Source: Pseudoprevotella muciniphila | GTDB taxonomy: Bacteria; Bacteroidota; Bacteroidia; Bacteroidales; Bacteroidaceae | Reading direction: 5' to 3' | Assembly (NCBI RefSeq): GCF_003265305.2 | Contig: NZ_CP033459.1 | Location: 1,426,001 to 1,490,000, forward strand | Length of the DNA: 64,000 bases | In this document: piece after piece, positions 52,481 through 60,599 of the stretch | Layout of the letters: each line of letters begins with the position of its first letter | How positions within the stretch are numbered: the stretch's first letter is position 1 | Made by a program: the position numbers and the translations under genes | The notes under the pieces: model-generated | What the model was told of the DNA's origin: nothing | Database searches by the model: none | The model's input: only the letters and a program-made list of their open reading frames with translations

Positions 52481-53239
52481 TTAAAATTGAATTTCTTCAA
52501 CATTTATAATTACATCTGAAGTTATATTATTCATTGTAAATATACCATAAGGGTAATTAGGATCAAGAAAAAGACTTTTTTCCTGCGGTATTGCTGACAC
52601 ATCTAATGTGATTAATGCATATTTTCCTGTGTTTCCTAAACTATTGTTTGCATTATTTAGTTGAATACCAATATCTATCATTTCTTGTCTATTCATTGAA
52701 CCTCTTAAAAAATAAATACGACTTGGATAATTGAAAAGTTCATTTCTTAGTCTAGGAGAAAAACCTATGTTTTGAATTTTTTTTAAATTATAGTATGGTG
52801 TCAAATGTAATAATGTAGTTTCCTCTTTTCTAATATTATTACTTACGTTATTTTGAAATTTTGGTTCAAATTGTAAAGTAACCAATTGATTTATTGGAAT
52901 ATTATCTTCTTTAGGAAAACCTAAATAATACCCACAATAATCCATTGCTTTTTTAATAAGTTCTATATTATTTCCTATTGATGGAATCACAACCAAAATA
53001 TGTTTAATTCCATTATCTGCGTTAATTTCTTTAATTTGGTTGTTATGTAATCCAAAATAAGATCTCACATACTCTATTGTTTTATCAATAGGATATATCT
53101 GTATTAAACCTTCATTTATAGTTGAACCTAATGCCATTGTTAAAGGGTTTGTATATGATGCAGCCTTCTGAATTGTGCCATAGTCAATCCAATATTTCAT
53201 TAACTCTTCTTTGGATAGTTGAGATAAAAATTCCTTCAT
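52481..53239 (-). CDS. Unknown AT-rich protein, possible ADP-ribosyltransferase-like fold
   Basis: ATG at 53239 (MKEFLSQLSKEELMKYWIDY), giving 252 residues; a longer frame to 53356 runs through the promoter. Very AT-rich compared with neighbours. The stretch TTLLHLTPYYNLKKIQNIGF then SPRLRNELFNYPSRIYFLRG resembles the H-x-T...NL-x-x-I-x-x-x-G-hydrophobic pattern of small RNA 2'-phosphotransferase/ADP-ribosyltransferase-type domains; this is only a pattern resemblance. Own promoter (53262-53292). Composition and isolation suggest recent acquisition, perhaps phage-derived. Confidence 0.6.
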   Translation of the reverse strand: MKEFLSQLSKEELMKYWIDYGTIQKAASYTNPLTMALGSTINEGLIQIYPIDKTIEYVRSYFGLHNNQIKEINADNGIKHILVVIPSIGNNIELIKKAMDYCGYYLGFPKEDNIPINQLVTLQFEPKFQNNVSNNIRKEETTLLHLTPYYNLKKIQNIGFSPRLRNELFNYPSRIYFLRGSMNRQEMIDIGIQLNNANNSLGNTGKYALITLDVSAIPQEKSLFLDPNYPYGIFTMNNITSDVIINVEEIQF

Positions 53240-53261
53240 TATTTCATTTCTTCCTTTATTG

Positions 53262-53292
53262 CAAATATAATACAAATTTTGAAATAACCAAA
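53262..53292 (-). promoter_or_regulatory. Promoter of the 52.5-kb unknown gene
   Basis: Minus strand TTTG (complement of 53289-53292), 19-bp spacer, TATATTTG (complement of 53262-53269); the -7 box lies about 25 bp from the ATG at 53239. Confidence 0.7.
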
Positions 53293-53516
53293 TTTTTGAA
53301 CTGTTTTTATCAAAAACAGAGTCATACCATATATAATTGCCAAAAAAATAATTCACTCCTACAAGTTAATAAAGGCGTATAGGTCAAAATGCAGGCTAAA
53401 ATCTTTGTAACATGATGATTTACATTTAGTTAAATCGTTTCAAAAGTTTTCAAGCCGATTTGGTTCGGAGTAAATCGCGCTATGGGTCATTTTGCAGGCT
53501 GAAAATTTAGCATCGT

Positions 53517-53547
53517 TTTGACCAGATAAAATAGTTATTTATCTTTG
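53517..53547 (+). promoter_or_regulatory. Promoter inside the IS left end
   Basis: TTTG at 53517-53520, exactly 19-bp spacer, TATCTTTG at 53540-53547; one of the best consensus matches in the window. It reads inwards, towards the 3' end of the transposase gene. Confidence 0.7.
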
Positions 53548-53552
53548 CCTTG

Positions 53553-53660
53553 CGATACGAAGCGTAACGGAGCTCTGCTGGGGAGCAACTCCGCCAGGAA
53601 TAGTATCGCCGAATATGCATAATGCATCTGTATGGAGGTGGTTAGATACCGCCTCCATTT
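53553..53660 (+). ncRNA. Candidate structured small RNA in the IS left end
   Basis: Downstream of the promoter the sequence folds into a closed domain: GCGATAC (53552-53558) pairs with GTATCGC (53603-53609). Inside, CGGA (53568-53571)/TCCG (53590-53593) stacks on GCTC/GAGC with a TGCTGGG loop. A second hairpin, ggaggtgg (53634-53641)/ccgcctcc (53649-53656) followed by attttc, can end the RNA and overlaps the transposase stop. Total about 105 nt with no start codon-led frame of note. Structure and promoter are seen; that an RNA is made is inference. Confidence 0.5.
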
Positions 53661-54517
53661 TCATTATGCAATTTCGCGTATGCCAAGAAAAAACCATTCA
53701 TGAAACGTTTGCGATTTTCTTCCGACATATCAGGATGATTGCGCAGTTTCTTCTTTAGGTCGGTAAATGTTCCCTCTATTAAGTTATTGGTATTGGGCAT
53801 ACCATCAACTTCCTCATAGGTAAACAACCATTTTATGTAGAAGCTTATAGTCACCATAGCTGAACGTAGCCTTCGGTGTGTGAATACGATCTTTCCTGTA
53901 ACTTGATTCGTAGTTTTCTCGGCTAAGAAATCTTTCCATTTTGCTTTCCATTGCTCAAATTCAGATTGGAAAGTGTCTTTATCCATATCCTTTAACCTAT
54001 AAGCTAAGTCCAATAACTCACGAGAGGCGGGCAAATGTGGTTTTTTAGTCAGTTTGCGTCTGATTATGGCTACGAGGTGGAACTGGCACATCTGAAGAGG
54101 GTAATCACTCAATACACTGAACAACTTTTGCAGACCATCTATCACTATGCCTTTTATCCTATAGCCTTGCGATTGGATATAGGCCACGGCTTCTTCGTAG
54201 TCTGCTATGTGTTCATGAGAGATATGACGCATGTAAAGGAGCCTGCCGCTGCCTGCTTCCAATGCCAGTAGTACACCTGTGTTGCGACCAAAGTAAGTTG
54301 CATCTATATGTACCACACCTTCACCTTGCAATGATGGCTGAATCCAATCTATCTTGACTTTACGTAGCCTGCGCTTTATTGTTGAAGCACTTTTGTGAAA
54401 CAAATTTGAAATTTCGGCCACTGTCTGCTTGTTATGTAAGTATAAGTGCCAAACATCACTAGAACAGACTTTATGACCTCCTCTGAACTGCCTACCACAT
54501 GCCATGCATTTGTACAA
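53642..54517 (-). CDS. IS256-family transposase, variant Zn-binding type (N-terminus frameshifted)
   Basis: 291 residues in the open frame. DDE transposase: Asp in VVHIDATYFGRNTG, Asp in GIVIDGLQKLFSVL, Glu in NLIEGTFTDLKKKL; an HTH segment is AEISNLFHKSASTIKRRL. The conserved zinc ribbon starts further upstream in the same frame: CPSCHSPILKKNGLRQGVEL, then YKCMACGRQF, beginning at 54574. The likely ATG (54587) is one base out of frame across a run of seven A (54575-54581). With six A the protein would read MNKKCPSC.... The element is therefore either inactivated or relies on slippage at the A-run. Confidence 0.8.
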   Translation of the reverse strand: MYKCMACGRQFRGGHKVCSSDVWHLYLHNKQTVAEISNLFHKSASTIKRRLRKVKIDWIQPSLQGEGVVHIDATYFGRNTGVLLALEAGSGRLLYMRHISHEHIADYEEAVAYIQSQGYRIKGIVIDGLQKLFSVLSDYPLQMCQFHLVAIIRRKLTKKPHLPASRELLDLAYRLKDMDKDTFQSEFEQWKAKWKDFLAEKTTNQVTGKIVFTHRRLRSAMVTISFYIKWLFTYEEVDGMPNTNNLIEGTFTDLKKKLRNHPDMSEENRKRFMNGFFLAYAKLHNENGGGI

Positions 54518-54747
54518 TTCTACGCCTTGGCGCAGCCCGTTCTTCTTTAATATAGGCGAATGACAAGACGGGCATTTTTTTGTTCATATTTCAGTCGGTT
54601 TGAAGTATTTCAAATGAACACAAATATAGTTATCATCGGACTTTTACGCAACTTTCAGCCTGCAAAATGACCCATAGAGCGTCGTTGATCAACTTTCAGC
54701 CTGCAAAATGACCCATAAGCCTAAAGGTTTAGAACATATCTTGAATT

Positions 54748-54785
54748 ACTACTCCCTCGTTGTCGTTGAAACAGCGGGGAGTAGT
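54748..54785. terminator. Strong hairpin right of the IS element
   Basis: Stem actactccc (54748-54756) / gggagtagt (54777-54785) continued by an inner cgttgt/acagcg stem. No long T-run; probably the end of an older transcription unit cut off by the IS. The rest of 54786-54930 shows no gene. Confidence 0.5.
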
Positions 54786-54935
54786 GTGTTAAGAGGCCAT
54801 GAAGCCTGATATTCGTATCCAGAAAGTCTTATGAATAATGGCAAAGGTTTGTAGGGTGACGTATCGTCAAAGTCAGAAAAATGATGTGAAAAGGGGCTGC
54901 GAAAAAAACTTAAACAAAATTTATATGTAAATTCT

Positions 54936-54965
54936 TTTGTTTTTTCATATAAAACACTATTTTTG
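54936..54965 (+). promoter_or_regulatory. Promoter of the DUF2795-type gene
   Basis: TTTG at 54936-54939, 18-bp spacer, TATTTTTG at 54958-54965; about 75 bp before the ATG at 55040. Confidence 0.7.
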
Positions 54966-55039
54966 CGGCGCTTTTCGGAAAGAAATGCAGAAGATTAAAA
55001 AAACAGGATATTAACAAAACATTTAAACAAAGAAAGAAT

Positions 55040-55261
55040 ATGTATTGGACGCTCGAACTTGCTTCAAAACTTGAAGACGCTCCATGGCCAGCAACCAAGG
55101 AAGAACTGATTGACTATGCCATGCGCTCTGGAGCGCCGATGGAAGTAGTAGAGAACCTTCAGGAAATAGAGGAAGAAGGCGAAGTATATGAAACCATAGA
55201 AGACCTATGGCCCGACTATCCCGACAAAGAGGATTTCCTCTTCAACGAGGATGAGTATTAA
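55040..55261 (+). CDS. Small acidic DUF2795 protein
   Basis: 73 residues. MYWTLELASKLEDAPWPATK then EELIDYAMRSGAPMEVVENL is the DUF2795 pattern; the C-terminal half is very acidic (EIEEEGEVYETIEDLWPDYP). Conserved in Bacteroidetes, function unknown; an Asp/Glu-rich tail of this sort suggests binding a basic partner. Own promoter and terminator. Confidence 0.8.
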   Translation: MYWTLELASKLEDAPWPATKEELIDYAMRSGAPMEVVENLQEIEEEGEVYETIEDLWPDYPDKEDFLFNEDEY

Positions 55262-55290
55262 GGATCTAATTTAGAGTTGACGAGTTTAAA

Positions 55291-55338
55291 ACCAGCGAGA
55301 TAAGCAACGGCAGTTTGTTTGTCTCGCTGGTGTTTTTA
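55291..55338 (+). terminator. Terminator of the DUF2795-type gene
   Basis: Perfect 10-bp stem accagcgaga (55291-55300) / tctcgctggt (55322-55331) followed by gtttttatt. Confidence 0.85.
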
Positions 55339-55395
55339 TTACTATTATGTCATCTTACCTCACCTTCGTTTTTAACTTTCGTAAGTAAAAAAACT

Positions 55396-56808
55396 CTATT
55401 GAATCTTTATATTGTGGAATCGCTTTCTTATGTTTGCTTTCTCTTCTTCTGTCATCTTTCCAGATATAATGAATTCGTCGATAGTCATATTGTCCATCCA
55501 TTCAGGAAGTACCACTTTGTCGGTAAACACAAGGCGCAAAGACTTGATATATCCCAACTGAGACAACATTTCCGGAACCTCCTTGATGCGCAGTTCTATG
55601 CCCCTACCATTTTCATTATTCTTCTTGAGTTTATTTAAGGTGTAATCATCGCCTTCTGCCACGCGGACAAGCCATCCTATCTTTGGAGTCAGTATGTTGT
55701 TTGTCGTGTCAACCTTTGCTCCTATAAATCCTGCCCAGAGTTCCATTGGCATTTCGCTGATGAGATTACCGTTTGCTGGATTGATGGTGCGGTACTTGAA
55801 ACGCACTCTTACATATTCTGACGGCATGTTCTTCTTATGATTTATCTTGTCAAGGGTCTGTCCATTCTCATCCGGAAAGAGTTTCAGCAACCAACCATCG
55901 AGTTCTGTAGGTTTTTCGGGAATACAACCTCCGCCTTTTAGTTTATCAATACTCTGTTTTCTTACGATACCTTTCCAGAATACCTGGTTGGGATGCCCGT
56001 CGGCTGCTTGTATGAACTCCTTGAGTATAGGCTCAAGTTCGTTTACCCATGGTTCGAGCCCGTATGCTTTCAGTTGCATGGTCTTCTCGAGTACCCGTTG
56101 CCAGTCGCTGACGGTTCCTTGTAGTGTGACGGAAGGAATCCCGCAGACTATGCGATATATGATATATTCAAAGTATGACTTCACGCTCTCCATCAGCGTG
56201 ATTTGCGAAGCCACACGCTCAACCTGTCCAGTCGTCGTAAAGTCTGAGGTAACTATCTTGGCTACGTTGTTTTTTGTGTATTTGTCTATCTGAGATGAAA
56301 TGTTATCAATAAGAGATGGCCAGTCAACGTCTTCAGTCAATAGATCCTTTTTGGTTTCAACCACCAAGTCCATTTTCCCCTCGTGGTTTACCAATTTGGG
56401 ACGCATTTCTTCTGTATGAGCATTCACGTACCGGGCAAAACCCTGACAGATAATGAGCCATATCATATCAGGGGAAATCGTAAGCGACTGATGGTTGGCG
56501 TATGCTTCTACAACAGTTTTGTAAAAAGCATCCTTACCCATGGGGTATAAATTGTTTTCCATAGCAAAACTCGTTGCAATAATGCCAAGTACTTCATCTG
56601 AGATTTGTTCATCATTAAGCATATTGTCAGCAATGTCTCCTCCAGTGAACAGTTTGTGTCTGTATCGGTCATTGATAGGCGTTAAATCCTCATCAACGAC
56701 GAAAGTGATACTTCCGTCTGCTCTGTTTATAATTTTTATGTCTTCCGCGTGTCCCGTCATTGTCAATAAACTAATTAGGATAAAAGTAAAAATGCCCTGT
56801 CTCTTCAT
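55396..56808 (-). CDS. Exported DUF4419 protein
   Basis: 470 residues with a signal peptide (MKRQGIFTFILISLLTMTGH, cleaved after A). The body matches the DUF4419 pattern: AYANHQSLTISPDMIWLIIC, QGFARYVNAHTEEMRPKLVN, CGIPSVTLQGTVSDWQRVLE and SEMPMELWAGFIGAKVD. The family occurs in bacteria and fungi; its function is not known. No clear catalytic residues. Neighbours give no hint. Confidence 0.78.
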   Translation of the reverse strand: MKRQGIFTFILISLLTMTGHAEDIKIINRADGSITFVVDEDLTPINDRYRHKLFTGGDIADNMLNDEQISDEVLGIIATSFAMENNLYPMGKDAFYKTVVEAYANHQSLTISPDMIWLIICQGFARYVNAHTEEMRPKLVNHEGKMDLVVETKKDLLTEDVDWPSLIDNISSQIDKYTKNNVAKIVTSDFTTTGQVERVASQITLMESVKSYFEYIIYRIVCGIPSVTLQGTVSDWQRVLEKTMQLKAYGLEPWVNELEPILKEFIQAADGHPNQVFWKGIVRKQSIDKLKGGGCIPEKPTELDGWLLKLFPDENGQTLDKINHKKNMPSEYVRVRFKYRTINPANGNLISEMPMELWAGFIGAKVDTTNNILTPKIGWLVRVAEGDDYTLNKLKKNNENGRGIELRIKEVPEMLSQLGYIKSLRLVFTDKVVLPEWMDNMTIDEFIISGKMTEEEKANIRKRFHNIKIQ

Positions 56809-57063
56809 GGCTATTCGTTTTTTTTGTAATTCAATGCAAAGATATAATTTTTTTTAATCTGACATTAAAAAATGAAGGAAAATGCGAATCAAAGTTTCAA
56901 TTTGTCAATAAAAACGTTATGAATATGTCATTTCTATTGGTTTTCCTGTTGTGAATCACTATGGAATGGCTATTTTTTTGTAAATTAGCGCCGAAATTTG
57001 GAAATAGAATTTTGAAGGGATCATATTTTGGAAAAATCCCCATACACTTCAAATACAAAAATT

Positions 57064-57699
57064 ATGGAATCAAAGGATATCGTAGTAAGACATGCTACCG
57101 CTTCCGACACACACTATGCCGAGCGTATTTGCAAATTGATTTACGAATCAGCCTTGAATCGCGGCACAGGCATAGCCCGTCGTACTCCTGAATACGTTTC
57201 TTCCCGAATGGAGGAAGGCAAGGCTGTCGTGGCACTTGATGGCGACAAGGTGGTGGGCTTCAGTTACATAGAGACCTGGAGTCACGGCGATTATGTGGCA
57301 ACGAGCGGATTGATAGTCGATCCTGACTATCGCGGTATGGGTATAGCCACTCGCATCAAGGAGCAGACATTCGCCTTGGCGCGCCTGCGCTATCCGGAAG
57401 CAAAAATCTTCAGCATCACAACGTCGCTGCCTGTCATGAAGTTGAACACGCGCCTGGGCTATAAGCCTGTTACACTTTCAGAACTCACACAAGATCCGGA
57501 ATATTGGAAAGGTTGTGAAGGTTGTGTGAACTATGATATCTTGATGCGAAACAACCGGCGGGTGTGCCTTTGCTATGGTATGCTTTTCGACCCGAAGGAC
57601 CCTGACAACCAGTCAGAAGGTAAAAAAGGGTCATTCTTCACACCGTATATCATGAACATCAAGAACAAACTCAAGGCTATATTCAACCTGAAGAAATAG
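57064..57699 (+). CDS. GNAT-family N-acyltransferase at the head of the arginine cluster
   Basis: ATG at 57064 (MESKDIVVRHATASDTHYAE), giving 211 residues; the longer frame begins with TTG and is less likely. GNAT fold with the acyl-CoA pyrophosphate loop VDPDYRGMGIATRIKEQ (Q/R-x-x-G-x-G/A) and a C-terminal extension containing CEGCVNYDILMRNNRRVCLC. It is followed by argG and the other arg genes, so it is a strong candidate for the first step of the pathway, acylation of glutamate. Since the pathway carries an N-succinylornithine carbamoyltransferase, the donor might be succinyl-CoA; that is inference. Confidence 0.8.
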   Translation: MESKDIVVRHATASDTHYAERICKLIYESALNRGTGIARRTPEYVSSRMEEGKAVVALDGDKVVGFSYIETWSHGDYVATSGLIVDPDYRGMGIATRIKEQTFALARLRYPEAKIFSITTSLPVMKLNTRLGYKPVTLSELTQDPEYWKGCEGCVNYDILMRNNRRVCLCYGMLFDPKDPDNQSEGKKGSFFTPYIMNIKNKLKAIFNLKK

Positions 57700-57780
57700 T
57701 CCGTTCTACTAATCATCAAGTTAATAATTTACAAATAAATATCCTCCCTCAACAACGGGGTTTGAAAGAAATATTGCATT

Positions 57781-58980
57781 ATGGAAAGAAAGAAAGTAGT
57801 ACTCGCCTTCAGTGGCGGATTGGATACCTCCTTCTGTGTGAAATACCTCACCGAAGAGAAAGGTTATGACGTATATACTGCCATCGCCAACACAGGCGGT
57901 TTTAATGCCGAGGAATTGAAAGTGATAGAACAGAAAGCACTCGCCTTGGGGGCTGTGCGTCACGCTACACTTGACATAGAGCAGACTTATTACGAAAAGA
58001 GCATCCGATTCATGGTATATGGCAACGTGCTTCGCAACGGTACATATCCCATCTCTGTGTCTTCAGAACGTATTTTCCAGGCTATTGCCACCATCAACTA
58101 TGCCAAGGAAATAGGTGCAGATGCTGTGGCACACGGATCAACTGGTGCAGGCAATGATCAAGTACGTTTTGACCTCACATTCCAGATACTTGCACCAAAC
58201 ATAGAAATAATCACCCCTACACGCGACATGGGGCTGACACGTGAATATGAAATCAACTATCTCAAAGAACATGGCTACGAAGCGGACTTCACAAAGTTGG
58301 AGTATAGTATCAACAAAGGTCTTTGGGGTACAAGTGTAGGCGGTAAGGAAACACTCGACAGCAAACTGACCCTTCCCAATGAGGCTTATCCCAGCCAGTT
58401 GGTGGCAGAGGGTGAGGAAACGCTCAAACTCTCGTTCGAAAAGGGCGAACTAAGCGCGGTGAATGGTCAGGTTTATACCGACAAGGTGGCAGCCATCCGT
58501 GCAGTAGAGGCTATTGCAAGTCGTTTTGCCATAGGGCGCGACATGCACATTGGCGATACCATTGTAGGCATCAAGGGACGTGTAGGTTTTGAAGCCGCTG
58601 CACCCATCATAATTATCGCTGCTCACAAGATGCTTGAAAAGCATGTTTTGACAAAGTGGCAGCAGTATTGGAAAGAGCAAATCGGTACATGGTACGGCAT
58701 GTTCCTTCATGAAGCACAGTATCTCGAACCGGTGATGCGCGACATGGAGAAAATGCTCGAGAGTTCACAACGCAACGTTACTGGCACAGTGGAAATCATA
58801 CTCCGTCCGTATGGTTATACGCTCGTTGGTGTGGACAGTCCGCACGACTTGATGAACAACGATTTTGGCGAATACGGTGAAGTGATGAAGGCATGGACAC
58901 CCGACGATGTGAAAGGCTTTACAAAAATCCTTGCAAACCAGATGAAGATTTACTTCAATGTCAATGGAGAGGAAGATTAA
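57781..58980 (+). CDS. argG: Argininosuccinate synthase
   Basis: 399 residues. ATP-dependent condensation of citrulline with aspartate. N-terminal PP-loop AFSGGLDTS (residues 9-17), DAVAHGSTGAGNDQVRFDLT, the EYSINKGLWGTSVGGKE region and AHKMLEKHVLTKWQQYWKEQ place it in the bacterial argG family. The stop overlaps the argC start by 23 bp, showing translational coupling. Confidence 0.96.
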   Translation: MERKKVVLAFSGGLDTSFCVKYLTEEKGYDVYTAIANTGGFNAEELKVIEQKALALGAVRHATLDIEQTYYEKSIRFMVYGNVLRNGTYPISVSSERIFQAIATINYAKEIGADAVAHGSTGAGNDQVRFDLTFQILAPNIEIITPTRDMGLTREYEINYLKEHGYEADFTKLEYSINKGLWGTSVGGKETLDSKLTLPNEAYPSQLVAEGEETLKLSFEKGELSAVNGQVYTDKVAAIRAVEAIASRFAIGRDMHIGDTIVGIKGRVGFEAAAPIIIIAAHKMLEKHVLTKWQQYWKEQIGTWYGMFLHEAQYLEPVMRDMEKMLESSQRNVTGTVEIILRPYGYTLVGVDSPHDLMNNDFGEYGEVMKAWTPDDVKGFTKILANQMKIYFNVNGEED

Positions 58981-59938
58981 AGCTGGAATAATCGGGGGCG
59001 CAGGATATACTGCGGGGGAATTGATAAGAATTCTTATCAATCATCCATGCGTGGATATATCTTTTGTACACAGCACAAGTCAGTCTGGTCTGCCAATTTC
59101 AGATATTCATGAAAGTCTGGCAGGAGAGACGGATATGATGTTTTCCGCCGAAGCAGACCTGACGGCTATTGATGTGGTTTTCCTTTGCATGGGTCATGGC
59201 AAGAGCCGTGAGTTCTGGACGAACTATTCGCGTCCCGAACACTTGAAGGTCATCGACTTGTCGCAGGACTACCGTGATGAATCAGAGGGCTATGTGTATG
59301 GCCTTCCCGAGTGGCAACGCGAGCGCATAAAGGCAACAAGTCTTCTTGCTAATCCGGGATGCTTTGCCACAGCCATACAACTGGCATTGCTTCCTTTAGC
59401 CCAGGCAAAACTGTCAGGGAATGAAATCAACATAACAGCCATTACCGGCTCCACGGGAGCGGGAGTGAAACCTGGTGCTACGACCCATTTCAGTTGGCGG
59501 AACGACAACATCTCAGTGTATAAGGCATTTGAGCATCAGCACCTGAAGGAGATTTGCCGCAACCTGTCGCGTCTCTCGAGGACCGCAGACATGCCCGCCA
59601 TCAATTTCGTACCCATGCGCGGCGATTTTGCACGCGGCATCTTTGCTTCGTGCTTCACCGATTGTTCGTTGAGCGAAGAGGAGGCAGTTGCATTGTACAA
59701 GGGTTTCTATCGCGATGCCGCCTTCACGGTGGTGAGCGACAGGAACATCAACCTTAAGCAGGTAACGAACACTAACAAGGCGATAGTTCATGTGGAGAAG
59801 CATGGAGGCAAGTTGCTCGTTCTCAGCGCGATAGACAATCTGCTGAAGGGTGCAAGCGGGCAGGCGGTGCAGAACATGAACCTCATGTTCGGACTTGATG
59901 AGTACACCGGCCTTCGCCTGAAAGGCAACGCTTTCTAA
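58958..59938 (+). CDS. argC: N-acyl-gamma-glutamyl-phosphate reductase
   Basis: 326 residues. NADPH-dependent reduction of N-acylglutamyl phosphate to the semialdehyde. Dinucleotide loop GIIGGAGYTAGEL (10-22), catalytic Cys135 in ANPGCFATAIQLALLPL, and the His region NFVPMRGDFARGI. Overlaps argG. ATG 58958 or 58964 possible. A toxin-antitoxin pair with its own promoter follows before argD. Confidence 0.95.
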   Translation: MSMERKIKAGIIGGAGYTAGELIRILINHPCVDISFVHSTSQSGLPISDIHESLAGETDMMFSAEADLTAIDVVFLCMGHGKSREFWTNYSRPEHLKVIDLSQDYRDESEGYVYGLPEWQRERIKATSLLANPGCFATAIQLALLPLAQAKLSGNEINITAITGSTGAGVKPGATTHFSWRNDNISVYKAFEHQHLKEICRNLSRLSRTADMPAINFVPMRGDFARGIFASCFTDCSLSEEEAVALYKGFYRDAAFTVVSDRNINLKQVTNTNKAIVHVEKHGGKLLVLSAIDNLLKGASGQAVQNMNLMFGLDEYTGLRLKGNAF

Positions 59939-59986
59939 GAATAAGTAAATAAAAGATTTCTATACCGTAAGTATGAGTGTGCGATA

Positions 59987-60018
59987 TTTGGTAGAACTCA
60001 GTTCCCGGTGTATCTTTG
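59987..60018 (+). promoter_or_regulatory. Promoter of the toxin-antitoxin pair
   Basis: TTTG at 59987-59990, 20-bp spacer, TATCTTTG at 60011-60018, 34 bp before the antitoxin ATG. A separate promoter inside the arg cluster. Confidence 0.75.
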
Positions 60019-60051
60019 AAGCAATTAGAAACAAGTAGAAAAAAAACGATT

Positions 60052-60288
60052 ATGACCGCATCACAGATAAATGCAGAATTGTACCGCCAGTTGAGCATCA
60101 TTGCAGAGGATGAGACTTTGATGAAGAAACTGGTGAAATATGCCAAAAAACTTGTGGCAAAGAAAGAACAAGACTCCACACTGATGACTGAAGACGAGTT
60201 TTTCCGTCGTGTGGATGAGGCGAAGAAAGGACCAGCAAAATCATTCGATAGCATAGAAGACCTTGACCAATATATTCGCAGTTTATGA
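60052..60288 (+). CDS. Antitoxin of a YoeB-type pair (unassigned antitoxin family)
   Basis: ATG at 60052 (MTASQINAELYRQLSIIAED), giving 78 residues; the frame start at 60016 is TTG and lies within the promoter. Helical, with LMKKLVKYAKKLVAKKEQDS and an acidic C-terminal part ending SIEDLDQYIRSL that would bind the toxin. It does not look like YefM/Phd. The toxin start overlaps its stop (ATGA), typical of antitoxin-toxin order. Confidence 0.75.
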   Translation: MTASQINAELYRQLSIIAEDETLMKKLVKYAKKLVAKKEQDSTLMTEDEFFRRVDEAKKGPAKSFDSIEDLDQYIRSL

Positions 60289-60563
60289 AAAAATATATTG
60301 TCGAAATCAAGGAACAAGCAGAAAAGGATTTAATTCGTCTGTTAAAGAATGAGCCTAATGCATATAAAAAGGCACTTAAACTCATAGGAGAACTGTATGA
60401 GCACCCTATGACCGGAACTGAAAAACCGGAGCGCCTGCGAGGCGATCGGGCTGGTCAGTGGAGCCGACGCATCACATCAAAACATCGGTTGATATATGAA
60501 ATCCACGATATGCAGGTAACCGTAATCGTTCTTACTGCATACGGGCACTACGATGATATTTAG
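60285..60563 (+). CDS. YoeB/Txe-family mRNA interferase toxin
   Basis: 92 residues. RelE-superfamily fold with YoeB signatures: DLIRLLKNEPNAYKKALKLI, PERLRGDRAGQWSRRITSKH then RLIYEI, and the C-terminal AYGHYDDI (usually SHYD). Cleaves mRNA in the ribosomal A site in characterised relatives. Coupled to the antitoxin; located between argC and argD with 37 bp to argD. Confidence 0.88.
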   Translation: MKKYIVEIKEQAEKDLIRLLKNEPNAYKKALKLIGELYEHPMTGTEKPERLRGDRAGQWSRRITSKHRLIYEIHDMQVTVIVLTAYGHYDDI

Positions 60564-60599
60564 TGAACATCAAATAAATAATCATGATTTGAATCTATA

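Larger units (their letters stand above)
53379..54717 (-). mobile_element. IS256-like element (variant Zn-binding type) with doubled terminal repeats
   Basis: Inner inverted repeats tatgggtcattttgcaggct (53481-53504, continuing gaaa) and its complement at 54653-54676. A second, outer pair is ataggtcaaaatgcaggct at 53379-53400 and agcctgcaaaatgacccata at 54694-54717. The right repeats are 41 bp apart, the left ones 102 bp apart. The inner pair encloses one transposase gene plus a ~160-bp non-coding left end. No clear target duplication flanks either pair. Confidence 0.7.
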
